Origin: a virus
Direction: 5' to 3' (one strand)
Length of the DNA stretch: 64,000 bases
IMG/VR virus record: IMGVR_UViG_3300022890_000011
Location: 102,602 to 166,601 of that record
The position numbers were made by a program, and so were the translations under genes. This document shows positions 1-8,260 of the stretch, in pieces. The notes under the pieces are model-generated. The model did not search any database, had not been told where the DNA came from, and saw only the letters and a program-made list of their open reading frames with translations. Numbering within the stretch: the first letter of the stretch is position 1; each line of letters begins with the position of its first letter.

Positions 1-186
1 AGACAAAGTAATATAAACACATTTGCAATTTTAAAAGATGGTGAATGGTATGAAAAAGGTGAAATGGGTTGGTTTGGTATGTATAATGATGAAATGAGTG
101 AAGATGAATGGGGAGAAAAATTTGATGAACTTTTAGTTAATTTAACAGGTGACACATTACTTAGCGTATATGATTGTCATATTTAA
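1..186 (+). CDS. Partial phage hypothetical protein, C-terminal end
   Basis: The reading frame is open from base 1 to a TAA at 184-186, so the start lies upstream of the window. The 61 visible residues are acidic and aromatic, with the phrases LKDGEWYEKGEMGWFG and LLSVYDCHI at the end. From memory, small phage proteins of unknown function share this LKDG-W-E-GEMGW...DCHI layout. No catalytic motif is visible and I assign no function. It leads into the run of overlapping small genes that follows. Confidence 0.7.
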   Translation, partial: RQSNINTFAILKDGEWYEKGEMGWFGMYNDEMSEDEWGEKFDELLVNLTGDTLLSVYDCHI

Positions 187-198
187 AAATATAAAAAT

Positions 199-252
199 AT
201 GAGAGAAAAAGATTATAAACAAGTATCATTTCAAAATAAGTTAAAATTATAA
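199..252 (+). CDS. Possible 17-residue peptide
   Basis: An ATG at 199 opens a 17-codon frame (MREKDYKQVSFQNKLKL) whose TAA overlaps the ATG of the next gene by one base (TAATG). That coupling is typical of neighbouring genes, which is the only support. The peptide is basic and has no recognisable motif. It may be only an upstream leader for the gene at 252. Confidence 0.3.
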   Translation: MREKDYKQVSFQNKLKL

Positions 253-512
253 TGGAGATTTATAAATCATTTTGTATAGATAAAATAAGTAGAACTTTGG
301 TTGGTTATAATAAAATTTGTATAGTTCATTTTATGATAGATTCTGTTTTAATAGGTTATTATAAAGGTTGTCATACTTATCCATTTAATGTTGATCAAGG
401 TGCATATGTTATGGAAAAAATGTCATTTCTTGATTTAATACTTAGATTTGAAATTGATGCTAAAGATTATGTACCTGAATTAATTGAAGGCAATAAAATG
501 GATTTATTATGA
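252..512 (+). CDS. Small protein of the C-terminal NKMGLL family
   Basis: 86 residues, no known enzymatic domain. It ends in ELIEGNKMDLL, the C-terminal signature shared by about a dozen otherwise divergent small proteins in this window (for example 48843-49211 and 52858-53184). Unlike many of them it lacks the MKYLKTYNE-type N-terminus. The final TGA overlaps the ATG of the phosphatase gene (ATGA), so the two are probably translationally coupled. Function unknown. Confidence 0.7.
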   Translation: MEIYKSFCIDKISRTLVGYNKICIVHFMIDSVLIGYYKGCHTYPFNVDQGAYVMEKMSFLDLILRFEIDAKDYVPELIEGNKMDLL

Positions 513-961
513 AAAGATTATTTATTATAAGACACGGAAAAGCAGAAGATCACGATCAATCAGATTTTGAAAGATCTTTAACAAAAAAAGGCAAAAGGGT
601 TAGTAGAGAAGTGGCTAAATCGTTATATAATGATGGATACCAAATTGATAATTTTATTACGAGTCCTGGTTTTAGATCATTAGAAACTTGTATAATATTT
701 GCAGATGAATTTGGTTATAATGTTGAAGATATAATAATTAATAGTGATTTATATTTTAATGTTACAACTAATGAATATCAAAATATTTTTGACCAATGTC
801 CGGGTTCTGATAATATTGCTATAGTTGGACATAATCCGTTTTTATCATTTTTAGTTCATCATCTAACTGGTAAAATTGTTAATATGATTAAAAGTGGAGT
901 GTCAGTTATAGAATTTAATGATGGTATGACAGAAGCTAAATTAATTTTATATAAAAACTAA
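509..961 (+). CDS. SixA-like phosphohistidine phosphatase (histidine phosphatase superfamily)
   Basis: 150 residues, close to the roughly 160 of E. coli SixA. The N-terminus has the RHG signature (FIIRHGKAE, catalytic His9), followed by SPGFRSLET at about 52-60 and the second catalytic histidine in VGHNP (His108). SixA enzymes remove phosphate from histidine of phosphotransfer (HPt) or PTS proteins. A phage copy could act on host phosphorelay or nitrogen-PTS proteins; that target is inference. The gene overlaps its upstream neighbour by ATGA and the next small frame by one base. Small phosphatases of other branches of the superfamily remain possible. Confidence 0.82.
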   Translation: MKRLFIIRHGKAEDHDQSDFERSLTKKGKRVSREVAKSLYNDGYQIDNFITSPGFRSLETCIIFADEFGYNVEDIIINSDLYFNVTTNEYQNIFDQCPGSDNIAIVGHNPFLSFLVHHLTGKIVNMIKSGVSVIEFNDGMTEAKLILYKN

Positions 962-1044
962 TGAAAATAACAAAACAAGAAGGTGGAGATATAGAATATC
1001 AAATTGAAGAAGATATAATCGAATTAATTAAAGATGAAAATTAG
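961..1044 (+). CDS. Possible 27-residue acidic peptide
   Basis: The frame starts at the ATG overlapping the stop of the phosphatase gene (TAATG) and ends in TAG at 1042-1044, inside the next gene. The product (27 residues, many Glu/Asp) has no motif. Overlapping start and stop signals at both ends match the style of surrounding genes, but the length makes it uncertain. Confidence 0.35.
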   Translation: MKITKQEGGDIEYQIEEDIIELIKDEN

Positions 1045-1384
1045 AAAAGGATTTGTGAGTAACAGCTCATCAAGTAGTTATATTTGTGATATTTGTGGTG
1101 ATGCTTTTGAAATGTGGGATGAGTCTCCTACTTCATGTGAATATGGTCATTATTTTTGTTATGATTGTATTCCAGATAACTGTGAAGGTGAAGGAAGTGT
1201 TGAAGAAAAGGATTGTCCTTATTGTTCATTTGAGAAAATTTCAGAATATGATTTTAATAATTATATTTTAGCTAAATATAATTTAAATAAAGGAGATATT
1301 GAAAATGAAATTTATGAGAGATTTGAGAACTTTTCAGAATTTATAATTTATATTAACGAAAATAAGAATAGAAAATGCGATTAG
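1034..1384 (+). CDS. SSSSSF-tag family protein with cysteine-rich zinc-binding region
   Basis: 116 residues. It begins MKIRKGFVSNSSSSSY, the N-terminal tag shared by five genes here. The tag is followed directly by paired cysteines (CDIC at about 18-21), a C-x-H-x-C-x-x-C stretch and CPYC near residue 61, a pattern that could bind two zinc ions like a RING or zinc-ribbon knuckle. The C-terminal third is charged and helical. The start is fixed by the tag and overlaps the preceding frame. Function unknown; a zinc-stabilised binding protein is the most that can be inferred. Confidence 0.75.
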   Translation: MKIRKGFVSNSSSSSYICDICGDAFEMWDESPTSCEYGHYFCYDCIPDNCEGEGSVEEKDCPYCSFEKISEYDFNNYILAKYNLNKGDIENEIYERFENFSEFIIYINENKNRKCD

Positions 1385-1710
1385 AAAATTTAGAAACAAG
1401 AGTAATTGGTTATATTGGTGTAGATGCAGGTATTGTGTGGATTGGAGACCCATGTTATATAATGCATAAAGATAAACCTTATAAATCTATTGGTAAAGAT
1501 TGGGGTGATTTTTGTGATAAACTTGGTGATAGTTATGTTAAATCATTTAATTATGACATGGGGCACGAGGGTTTAGGTGTTTGTACATCTACTAAACACG
1601 GTGATGGTCATTATCCAGTTATCGGGTTTTTTGAACCAGGTGCACAAAGACCATCATGTGTAATGGTTGATTTTGATAACATTTTTAATAACGAAGAAGA
1701 TGAAGATTAG
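1375..1710 (+). CDS. Phage hypothetical protein, possibly DUF4241-like
   Basis: 111 residues with the sequence features GVDAGIVWIGDPCYI at about 15-29 and HGDGHYPVIG at about 81-90. This DxG...GDPCY...GDGxYPV arrangement is what I recall for DUF4241-type proteins, which have no established activity. It overlaps the preceding gene by about 10 bases and the following SSSSSF gene by 11 bases, so all three are probably translated from one message. The DUF assignment is from memory and should be treated as tentative. Confidence 0.65.
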   Translation: MRLENLETRVIGYIGVDAGIVWIGDPCYIMHKDKPYKSIGKDWGDFCDKLGDSYVKSFNYDMGHEGLGVCTSTKHGDGHYPVIGFFEPGAQRPSCVMVDFDNIFNNEEDED

Positions 1711-2152
1711 AAGTGGTTTTGTAAGTAATAGTAGTTCATCATCTTTCTTAATTTTAAAAGAAGGATTAAGTGATGAACAAATTAGTTCTGTGATAGAACA
1801 TAAGAAACATGCTGATAATTATTTTAATAGTAATGATAGATTAACTGATGAATATCATGAGAATGAAGAAGATGGTTATTCACCTTTTCATCAATTGTAT
1901 GGATTTTGGGATATAGATGGTTATGATGTGTGGAATATAGAAGATCATTTAAATTATATATTAACTGAAAATGGTATGGATAATTTTGATTTGATGAGTT
2001 TTTGTATTGATATATTTAATATACCAAAAGATAATATTTATACGGTTGAAAGTGATATGTATTATTATATTAATGATGTAGATAGTTTTGTAAAACAGAC
2101 AATTACAGAAAGTCGTAAAAATAAACTCGAAAGAGTAAAAAATAAAAAATAA
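1700..2152 (+). CDS. SSSSSF-tag family protein
   Basis: I place the start at the ATG at 1700, which gives MKIRSGFVSNSSSSSFL; the frame is open 33 bases further upstream but the tag defines the start. The 150-residue product is acidic and rich in Asp, Tyr and Trp (FWDIDGYDVWNIEDHLNY), with a basic C-terminus. The first 50 bases are almost identical to those of the gene at 2631, which suggests recent duplication or gene conversion of the tag region. Apart from the tag no domain is recognisable. Confidence 0.75.
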   Translation: MKIRSGFVSNSSSSSFLILKEGLSDEQISSVIEHKKHADNYFNSNDRLTDEYHENEEDGYSPFHQLYGFWDIDGYDVWNIEDHLNYILTENGMDNFDLMSFCIDIFNIPKDNIYTVESDMYYYINDVDSFVKQTITESRKNKLERVKNKK

Positions 2153-2155
2153 AGA

Positions 2156-2641
2156 ATGGGAACGAGAAGTTCAATTGCAATTAAAACAGAAGATGGTACA
2201 TATAAAGGAATATATTGTCATTGGGATGGTTATTTAGACCATAATGGTATTATACTATATGAATCTTATGACACTTATGAAAAAGTACTTGAATTAGTAA
2301 ATTTAGGTGATGCTTCATCTTTAGATCATAGTTCTAAATTAGTTGAAGGACATACATATGATACAAAAAAAGAAGGATGTTCCACATTCTATCATCGAGA
2401 TAGAGGTGAAAAATGGGAGGATGTTGCTCCAAAAGAGTTCGATACATATAAAGAATTGTTAGATTATTTAGGTCAAGGATATGATTATATTTTTGAAGAT
2501 GGTGAATGGTATGATAATGGAAAAGGTAAATTAGAGGATTTACTTATTAATACTGAACATGCTTCAAGAGTAAAGGAATTAAAGAAAAAGAGAATACAAA
2601 CAGATAGAAAACTTAAAATAGAGAGAATAAATGAAGATTAG
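2156..2641 (+). CDS. MGTRSSIA-type phage hypothetical protein
   Basis: 161 residues beginning MGTRSSIAIKTEDGTYKGIY and continuing CHWDGYLDHNGIIL. This opening is a familiar phage and prophage family (MGTRSxIA, then YCHWDGYxxxxG) with no assigned activity. Near residues 113-121 there is a second conserved-looking stretch (YIFEDGEWY). The tail is Lys/Arg-rich (KELKKKRIQTDRKLKIER). It overlaps the following SSSSSF gene by 11 bases, the same spacing as between 1375 and 1700, so the neighbouring pair may have been duplicated as a unit. Confidence 0.75.
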   Translation: MGTRSSIAIKTEDGTYKGIYCHWDGYLDHNGIILYESYDTYEKVLELVNLGDASSLDHSSKLVEGHTYDTKKEGCSTFYHRDRGEKWEDVAPKEFDTYKELLDYLGQGYDYIFEDGEWYDNGKGKLEDLLINTEHASRVKELKKKRIQTDRKLKIERINED

Positions 2642-3191
2642 AAGTGGTTTTGTAAGCAATAGTAGTTCATCATCTTTCATATTAAGAAAAGATGATTATT
2701 TTCCTGATTCATATAGCTTAGCGGCTAGCATGATAAAAGTTAGAGAATGGAATAATGATGGTGAACTAGTTGATAAATTAATTAGTAAAGTGGAGGCTGG
2801 TGAAAGTTATCCTAATATTAGTTTTGCATCTTGTAATTATGATACGTTTATAGTTGATGAAGGAGATTATTTATTATGTGAAACTTGTAATAATCATGCA
2901 CATTGGAATATAACTGATTATGGTGATAATATTAGTTTTGCATCTTTACCAGAAGAAATAAGATTAAAATATAGTAGAGATGGTGATATGAATCTTACTG
3001 GAAAATATAGTGAAGAAGAAAAAGATTGTGATGAATTTTGGTTTGTAGAACATGATATAATTGGTAAATTAGCTTCTAAATATACTAATGGAAAATATAA
3101 TAATGATACATATTGTTCTGAATGTTATACTGATTATGTTGTAATTGATGGTGTTGCACAATGTCCAAGATGTAGAAAAGTAGATGAATAA
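2631..3191 (+). CDS. SSSSSF-tag family protein with C-terminal zinc ribbon
   Basis: 186 residues starting MKIRSGFVSNSSSSSFIL. A CETC-x3-HAH element lies near the middle, and the C-terminus has CSEC...CPRC, a four-cysteine zinc-ribbon pattern. The 5' end is nearly identical at the DNA level to that of 1700-2152. It overlaps the upstream gene by 11 bases and the following ATPase gene by 8. The zinc ribbon suggests nucleic-acid or protein binding, but no function can be named. Confidence 0.75.
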   Translation: MKIRSGFVSNSSSSSFILRKDDYFPDSYSLAASMIKVREWNNDGELVDKLISKVEAGESYPNISFASCNYDTFIVDEGDYLLCETCNNHAHWNITDYGDNISFASLPEEIRLKYSRDGDMNLTGKYSEEEKDCDEFWFVEHDIIGKLASKYTNGKYNNDTYCSECYTDYVVIDGVAQCPRCRKVDE

Positions 3192-3830
3192 GTATTTTAA
3201 AGATATATTAAATAATTCTCAGTTTACAATGATATCAGGAAAAACTAATAGTGGCAAAACTAGATTTTTAATGTGGTTAGCTGCTTTATGTTCAGAAAAT
3301 AACAAGGTCTTATACATTTCTACAGAAATGAGTGAAAGACATGTTATTAATAATTTTTCACCATTATTGAATGTTGATTTACATAAAAAATGGATTAGAA
3401 CTGCTAGAAAACTTAAAATGGATAGAATTAAAGGTAATATCGAATATAAAAATATACCAGGTATTGTTATTAAACATACTCAATATGTTGATGATATTAA
3501 AAAATTGGTTGGTGATTATGATGTTGTTGTTATTGATTCTATATTAATTTAATATTGGAAAAAGATAGAAGGTTATATTCATATAAAGAACAAAATGATT
3601 TTATTAATATATTTACGGGAAAAGTTATTATATCATCTCAATTATATAGAAATGGAGATATTTTAACATCTAGTTTTCCAATGAAATTGTTTACGAATAG
3701 TGATTCTGTATTTTCTATTGAAAAAGAAGATAATTTTTTATTAAGTAAGATTGAATGTCACAAAAATAGATATTTACCTATTGGTTTAGTACCTAAAAAA
3801 TTTGATTTATCAAAAATGAATTTTGTTTAA
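3184..3830 (+). pseudogene. RecA/DnaB-like P-loop ATPase interrupted by a frameshift
   Basis: The first part (3184-3552, 122 residues) carries a Walker A motif GKTNSGKT near residue 20 and a Walker B-like YDVVVIDS near its end, then stops at TAA 3550-3552. A second frame, offset by -1 and ending at 3830, continues with LEKDRRLYSYKEQND and VIISSQLYRNG, which fits the post-Walker B segment of RecA/DnaB-like ATPases. Joined, they give about 214 residues. The break sits in an AT-rich stretch (about 3541-3555). It could be a real mutation, a programmed -1 shift or a consensus error. A role in DNA unwinding or recombination is inferred from the fold only. Confidence 0.65.
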
Positions 3831-3846
3831 AAATAAAATATTAGAG

Positions 3847-4029
3847 ATGAGAGAATTTTTATTAGAATTAAAGAATAAATATCCAAATGATCAAGATTTT
3901 GGTGAAAAAATGAGAGAATTGTTATTAGATGAAGAATTATTATATTTTTTATCTGAAATTGAAGAAGATTTTATAATGAATGTTTGGTATGATGATAAAG
4001 TAAATGAATTAAAAAAGAAATATTTATAA
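3847..4029 (+). CDS. Small acidic helical protein
   Basis: I use the ATG at 3847 (60 residues); an in-frame TTG at 3823 overlapping the previous stop is an alternative start. The product is rich in Leu, Glu and Lys with a helical, coiled-coil-like pattern (MREFLLELKNKYPND, FLSEIEEDFIMNVWYDD). No known domain. Its TAA overlaps the ATG of the next (broken) gene. Confidence 0.55.
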   Translation: MREFLLELKNKYPNDQDFGEKMRELLLDEELLYFLSEIEEDFIMNVWYDDKVNELKKKYL

Positions 4030-4211
4030 TGAAATATTAAAAATTATTTGACGAAGAAGTATTAAAAAATATGATACTTTCAAATTTATATGAATCTTTT
4101 GATAGAGGTGGTATTGAATTAGAAGATTATGTTGATGATCTTGATTTAGAAGTACGTGTTTATATATCAATGATTGAACCATGGAAAACGACAATAAAAT
4201 TCGAAGATTAA
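4029..4211 (+). pseudogene. MKYxK-tagged small gene with a nonsense codon at position 4
   Basis: The frame starts at an ATG overlapping the previous TAA and reads M-K-Y-stop-K-L-F-D-E-E, then stays open to the TAA at 4209-4211 (60 codons). The stop is TAA at 4038-4040, where related genes have a Leu or Ile codon (MKYLK, MKYIK); TTA to TAA is one change. The N-terminus belongs to the capsid-targeting-like tag family described in the findings. Either it is a fresh nonsense mutation or translation restarts at an internal ATG such as 4068. Confidence 0.6.
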
Positions 4212-4256
4212 AAACTTAAAATTTATTTAAGTATAAATAATAAATACAAGAAAAAT

Positions 4257-5006
4257 ATGAAAATTAGAAACGGATTTGTAAGTAATTCAAGTAGTAGTTC
4301 ATTTGTTATAATGTCTACAAATAAAATAGAGTCAAATGATGATATATATGAAAAGTTTTTGATACCTGAAGCATCACCTTTAAGTAGTTTGTCATATGAT
4401 ATATCTCGCACTTTTTTTAATCAAAGTGAAGAAATGTCATATGAAGATATAGTAGATGAATATTATTATGGTGATAAAGAACTTATTCTAGAAGATGTGT
4501 CTCTCTTACATGAAGAATGTAGTTGGTTGTTTAGTTTAGAAGAATTACAAAAAATAAAAGATGAAAAATTATTTGTAAGATATGGTTCTGTTTCTAGTGA
4601 TAGTGGAGAACCAATTGATCAGTTGATATATTATGGTGCAGATATTAATATAGATACAGAAGATTTTAAAATAAATAGAAAATTAATGGAACAATTTACA
4701 ATTATGTTTAATGGAAAAGAATTTAAAATTAAATCACGAGAACATGAATTAATATTCTTTTCTATGTGGAAAGCAATAAGCCAAATATTACCTGAATTTA
4801 TTGGAGAAGAATATTATGCTCAATGCAATAATTCATTTATAAATGTAAATAAAGCAATTAATAAACAAAAACATAATCATGAATTTTTTAACGCCTTCTT
4901 CATGAAAAAAAATATAATCAATGAAAATACTGTAATTTTTATTAAACCTGTAAAAGCGTGTTATGATTGGAAAAAGAAATATGACAAATATATATTTGTA
5001 ATATAA
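4257..5006 (+). CDS. SSSSSF-tag family protein, 249 residues
   Basis: Begins MKIRNGFVSNSSSSSFVIM, with Ser codons different from those of the 1700 and 2631 copies, so the tag is conserved as protein and not just as DNA. The middle has a Gly/Ser-rich turn (RYGSVSSDSGEPIDQ, about 103-117) that I have seen in similarly tagged phage proteins. The C-terminal half is basic and helical. The last part overlaps no neighbour; about 80 bases of noncoding DNA follow. Function unknown. Confidence 0.75.
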   Translation: MKIRNGFVSNSSSSSFVIMSTNKIESNDDIYEKFLIPEASPLSSLSYDISRTFFNQSEEMSYEDIVDEYYYGDKELILEDVSLLHEECSWLFSLEELQKIKDEKLFVRYGSVSSDSGEPIDQLIYYGADINIDTEDFKINRKLMEQFTIMFNGKEFKIKSREHELIFFSMWKAISQILPEFIGEEYYAQCNNSFINVNKAINKQKHNHEFFNAFFMKKNIINENTVIFIKPVKACYDWKKKYDKYIFVI

Positions 5007-5047
5007 AAAAAATATTTCCTGAAATGTAGCACCAAAAGAAATAAGAT

Positions 5048-5092
5048 TATTAGACAGAAGATTTTAAAATAAAAATAGAAAATTAATATGGA
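5048..5092 (+). repeat. Partial copy of an internal segment of the preceding gene
   Basis: The intergenic sequence acagaagattttaaaataaa followed by tagaaaattaat closely matches bases about 4658-4692 inside the upstream gene, with a few inserted bases. The copy supplies the leader of the gene at 5088. This looks like a short direct duplication and is one of several repeat-flanked genes in the window. Confidence 0.55.
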
Positions 5093-5609
5093 AGAAGAAA
5101 TATTAAACGTTATACAGAATTTACCACCAGATAAATTATTAGAATTATCTGAAATGGTAGTAAAAACATTAGAGACTAATATAAAATTTGAATCATTAGA
5201 ATTGAGTGCTAGACATGAAAAATTAGTTGAAACTATTAAAACACATTTAAAGGAGATAAAAGATATTTATGAATCGTCTACTTTATTTGAAAAATATTCA
5301 AAAATATCTGATGATATTAGAACAAGAATCAGTGATTTGAATAGTGATACTTATCATAATATTGAAAACAGATCAGATCAAGTTGAAGATATTAAAGGTA
5401 CTTGTAGTGATATGTATGATATTAAAGAAGAAATAAAAGAGTTAATTTCAGAAATGGATGAACATGATATTGAAATTATAAATGAAATAATGTTAGATTT
5501 AACTGATTTGATGCATGATCTTGAGAGTTATATTGAGAGTGGTGATATAATTGTAAATCAACATGAAATTCTAGAATATAAAATTGAAGATTTTTTAAGA
5601 AATTTTTAA
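5088..5609 (+). CDS. Coiled-coil protein of unknown function
   Basis: 173 residues, strongly acidic and nearly all helical. There are long heptad-like stretches (about 45-75, LVETIKTHLKEIKDIYESS; about 100-125, YDIKEEIKELISEMDEHD). No cysteines of note apart from one, no enzyme motif. It lies directly upstream of the AAA+/M41 protease gene with 18 bases between them, so the two may be co-expressed. A scaffold or adaptor role would be speculation. Confidence 0.7.
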   Translation: MEEEILNVIQNLPPDKLLELSEMVVKTLETNIKFESLELSARHEKLVETIKTHLKEIKDIYESSTLFEKYSKISDDIRTRISDLNSDTYHNIENRSDQVEDIKGTCSDMYDIKEEIKELISEMDEHDIEIINEIMLDLTDLMHDLESYIESGDIIVNQHEILEYKIEDFLRNF

Positions 5610-5627
5610 TTAAAATAAATAAATAAT

Positions 5628-7907
5628 ATGAAAATAAGCCAAAAAGACCAACAAGACATTCTTGATAAGAATAAAAGATTAGAATCAATTAAACCAATTC
5701 TTAAATCAGAATTTATTGGAATAGATGATGTTATAGATAATATAATTGAATCTATAAGACCATTTTATGTTTTTCCAAAATCTCTTAAAAGACCTTTAGT
5801 GGTTAACTTATGGGGATTAACTGGAACTGGTAAAACATCTATTGTTGATAGAATAGTTGATTTATTAGAATTAAATAATAGATATTCTAAATTTGATGTT
5901 GGTGAATATTCTTCATCTAATTCAGATTGGAAATTAAAACAAGATTTAGGAGAAGCTACTTCTAATATTGATACCAAAAATATGATATTTGCATTTGATG
6001 AGTTTCAACTAGGTAGAACTATTAATGAGATGGGAGCTGAAGTTGATAGAATTGCTTTAAGACCTATGTGGGAAGTTATTGATCATGGAATTATTTACGA
6101 ATTTAATTACTCATATTCACGTGTATTTGATATACTTAAGAAAATAAAACAATGTGCTGATTCTGGTGTAGAGGTTAAAAAAGGTTATGTTGTTAAAAAT
6201 GAACATGTTTATAATTCAGTTTTTAGACGTGAAGAATTAAGACCTTGTGATTTTAAGGTTTGTACATATCAAGAACAAATAGAAGATGAAGATGAAAATC
6301 ATAATCATCCCGATAGAGAACCACCAATAGTTGTTAGTAGAAGTAATAAAATAACAGAAGAAGCTAAAGAGATTAGAATTAATAAAATAGTCGATCCTGA
6401 TTCAGTTTCATCTTATTATTTTGATATTTCAGATGAAGAAATGAAACATTTTGTACAACCTAGAATGATTAAATATTATCATTATTGTAAATTTTATGAA
6501 GCTAACCCTGCATTTTTTGAAAATGAGTTTAATTTTAAAAAACATATTGATAAGTTTAATTTGCCATTTCCATTGTTAATTGAAATGATTAGTAAAAATT
6601 TCATTATGAATTCATCATTAATGAGAAAGAAAGATTTTTCACAATCATTAGTATTTTGTGTTGGTAATGTTGATGAAGCATATACAATGGCTTTTTCTTC
6701 TGATCCTGATGCGGATGCGGATTTATTTTGGGAACATTCTTTAAAGATTAATATTCCTAAAATGAAAAATGCTTTATCTCATAGATTTAGAATGGAACAA
6801 ATTGGTAGATTAGGTAATAATCATATTGTATATCCAGCTCTCAATAAAAATTCTTATGAAAAGATTATTGAACTTTATTTTAACAAAAGAGTTGAACATT
6901 TTGAAGAACAATTTGGAATTAAATTAGAAGTGGATGAAAGTTTAAAAGATATTATGTATAAAGAATCAGTTTTTCCGTCCCAAGGTGTGAGACCAATTTT
7001 ATCATCTTTTAATACATTAGTAGACTCTTATGTTTCAAGATTGATTTCGGATTTAATTTTCCAAAATCCTACATGTGATAAAGTTAACTGGAAATATAGC
7101 AGAAAAGATGAGAAATATATTATTTCATCAACAGGAGAGAAAGAAGAAGTTATTATTGAATATCCAGTTAAACTTAATATTGAAAATTTAAGAGAATCTG
7201 ATTATTCAGAGAATCAAGCATTTACCGCTGTTCATGAAGCTGGTCATGCAGTTATTTCTGTTGTTGCAGCCGATTTAGTTCCAAAAGAAGTTGTTTCTAA
7301 AACAGCATCTATTGCTGAAGGTTTTTGTAGAATTGAATATCCAGAACAAATGACTAGAGATTTATCTATTAAACAAATCAAAGTATTATTAGCTGGTATT
7401 GAATCTGAAAGATTTCTATTTGGTGATGAATTAATTAGTTCAGGTGCTTTTTCTGATTTATCAAGAGCAACTGATTTAGCTGTGTCTATGATTAAAGAAT
7501 TTGGTATGGGCGAAAGTCTTTGTCAAATAAGAGCGACAACAGATTCCACTATGGTTGGTATGAAAGTAATGAGTGAAGATTATGAAGAAGTTATCGCTAA
7601 GATGATTGATGATCTTCAAAAAGATGTTCAAAAATTATTAAAAGATAATGAAGAGTTTTTATTAGAATTGTCTCATTTTTTATCTAATAATTCTAAGATT
7701 GAGAAGGATGAACTAACTAAAATGGCTAAAAAATATCATACAAAATTCAGAGATAAAGATCATTATTATGATTTTAAAGATACTATTAAAACTCGTATGA
7801 ACAAGATTGATATGTCAGAATCACCAGATTCTATTGTTAAAGAACAGATTTATGAGTTTTCTCAAAATAAGAAGAAGAAAAATAATGGAAACGGAAAATC
7901 AAAATAA
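5628..7907 (+). CDS. AAA+ ATPase fused to an M41 (FtsH-type) zinc metalloprotease
   Basis: 759 residues. The N-terminal AAA+ module has Walker A GLTGTGKT at 63-70 and a Walker B-like FAFDEFQ near 121-127, separated from the C-terminus by a long insertion. The C-terminal domain has the zinc-protease motif HEAGH at 536-540 and a downstream GAFSDLSRATDLA that supplies the third metal ligand (Asp) as in FtsH. FtsH unfolds and degrades proteins in an ATP-dependent way. Unlike FtsH I see no N-terminal membrane segments, so this is probably a soluble enzyme. The ATPase part diverges from FtsH enough that an unusual pairing of an AAA+ domain with M41 is likely. Its substrates are unknown. Confidence 0.85.
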   Translation: MKISQKDQQDILDKNKRLESIKPILKSEFIGIDDVIDNIIESIRPFYVFPKSLKRPLVVNLWGLTGTGKTSIVDRIVDLLELNNRYSKFDVGEYSSSNSDWKLKQDLGEATSNIDTKNMIFAFDEFQLGRTINEMGAEVDRIALRPMWEVIDHGIIYEFNYSYSRVFDILKKIKQCADSGVEVKKGYVVKNEHVYNSVFRREELRPCDFKVCTYQEQIEDEDENHNHPDREPPIVVSRSNKITEEAKEIRINKIVDPDSVSSYYFDISDEEMKHFVQPRMIKYYHYCKFYEANPAFFENEFNFKKHIDKFNLPFPLLIEMISKNFIMNSSLMRKKDFSQSLVFCVGNVDEAYTMAFSSDPDADADLFWEHSLKINIPKMKNALSHRFRMEQIGRLGNNHIVYPALNKNSYEKIIELYFNKRVEHFEEQFGIKLEVDESLKDIMYKESVFPSQGVRPILSSFNTLVDSYVSRLISDLIFQNPTCDKVNWKYSRKDEKYIISSTGEKEEVIIEYPVKLNIENLRESDYSENQAFTAVHEAGHAVISVVAADLVPKEVVSKTASIAEGFCRIEYPEQMTRDLSIKQIKVLLAGIESERFLFGDELISSGAFSDLSRATDLAVSMIKEFGMGESLCQIRATTDSTMVGMKVMSEDYEEVIAKMIDDLQKDVQKLLKDNEEFLLELSHFLSNNSKIEKDELTKMAKKYHTKFRDKDHYYDFKDTIKTRMNKIDMSESPDSIVKEQIYEFSQNKKKKNNGNGKSK

Positions 7908-8007
7908 GTTTGATGAAGAAATGAAACATAATCCTATTATATCATTTGAAGATTTGATCCGTCAAGCAAAACATGTTCTAATTGTGGTTCAATCAATAAA
8001 GAATTGA
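7885..8007 (+). CDS. Short gene truncated by fusion to a TnpB remnant
   Basis: The ATG at 7885 lies within the 3' end of the protease gene. The first ~22 residues ([17 protein letters not shown], then IISFEDLI) look like a genuine small acidic protein. From about base 7951 the DNA becomes the 3' end of a tnpB gene read out of frame, so the last ~17 residues are probably not native. The original gene seems to have lost its 3' part when the transposon sequence arrived. Confidence 0.45.
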   Translation: METENQNKFDEEMKHNPIISFEDLIRQAKHVLIVVQSIKN

Positions 8008-8190
8008 CTTTAAAGGATAGGGAATGGATTTGCTCTAAATGTGGAAAAGAACATGATAGAGATATTAATGCTGCTATAAATATAAGAAATTTTGGGTTGA
8101 GGAACCAACCCAGTGTCACCCAAAGTGAATGGTTACATTGTGCTTGTGGCGTATAAACACATTAGTCTTTAGCTAATGTGTAAGTTCATA
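7951..8190 (+). pseudogene. tnpB 3'-end remnant with right-end hairpin
   Basis: Bases 7953-8156 encode the C-terminal ~67 residues of TnpB: the zinc-finger cysteines (CSNCGS...CSKCG), [15 protein letters not shown], and a final CACGV ended by TAA. The sequence is nearly identical to the 3' end of the intact tnpB at 62828-63994, which reads Glu at the stop position. It is followed by a 9-bp hairpin with loop TCTTTAG (8157-8181) and GTTCATA, as at the intact element. The N-terminal 80% and the left end are missing. It abuts a truncated gene. Confidence 0.88.
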
Positions 8191-8260
8191 AGAGGTTATT
8201 TAGTAGTGAAAGCATAAAACAATAAATACGATTGGGAAAAATTAATAAAAAATATTAATA

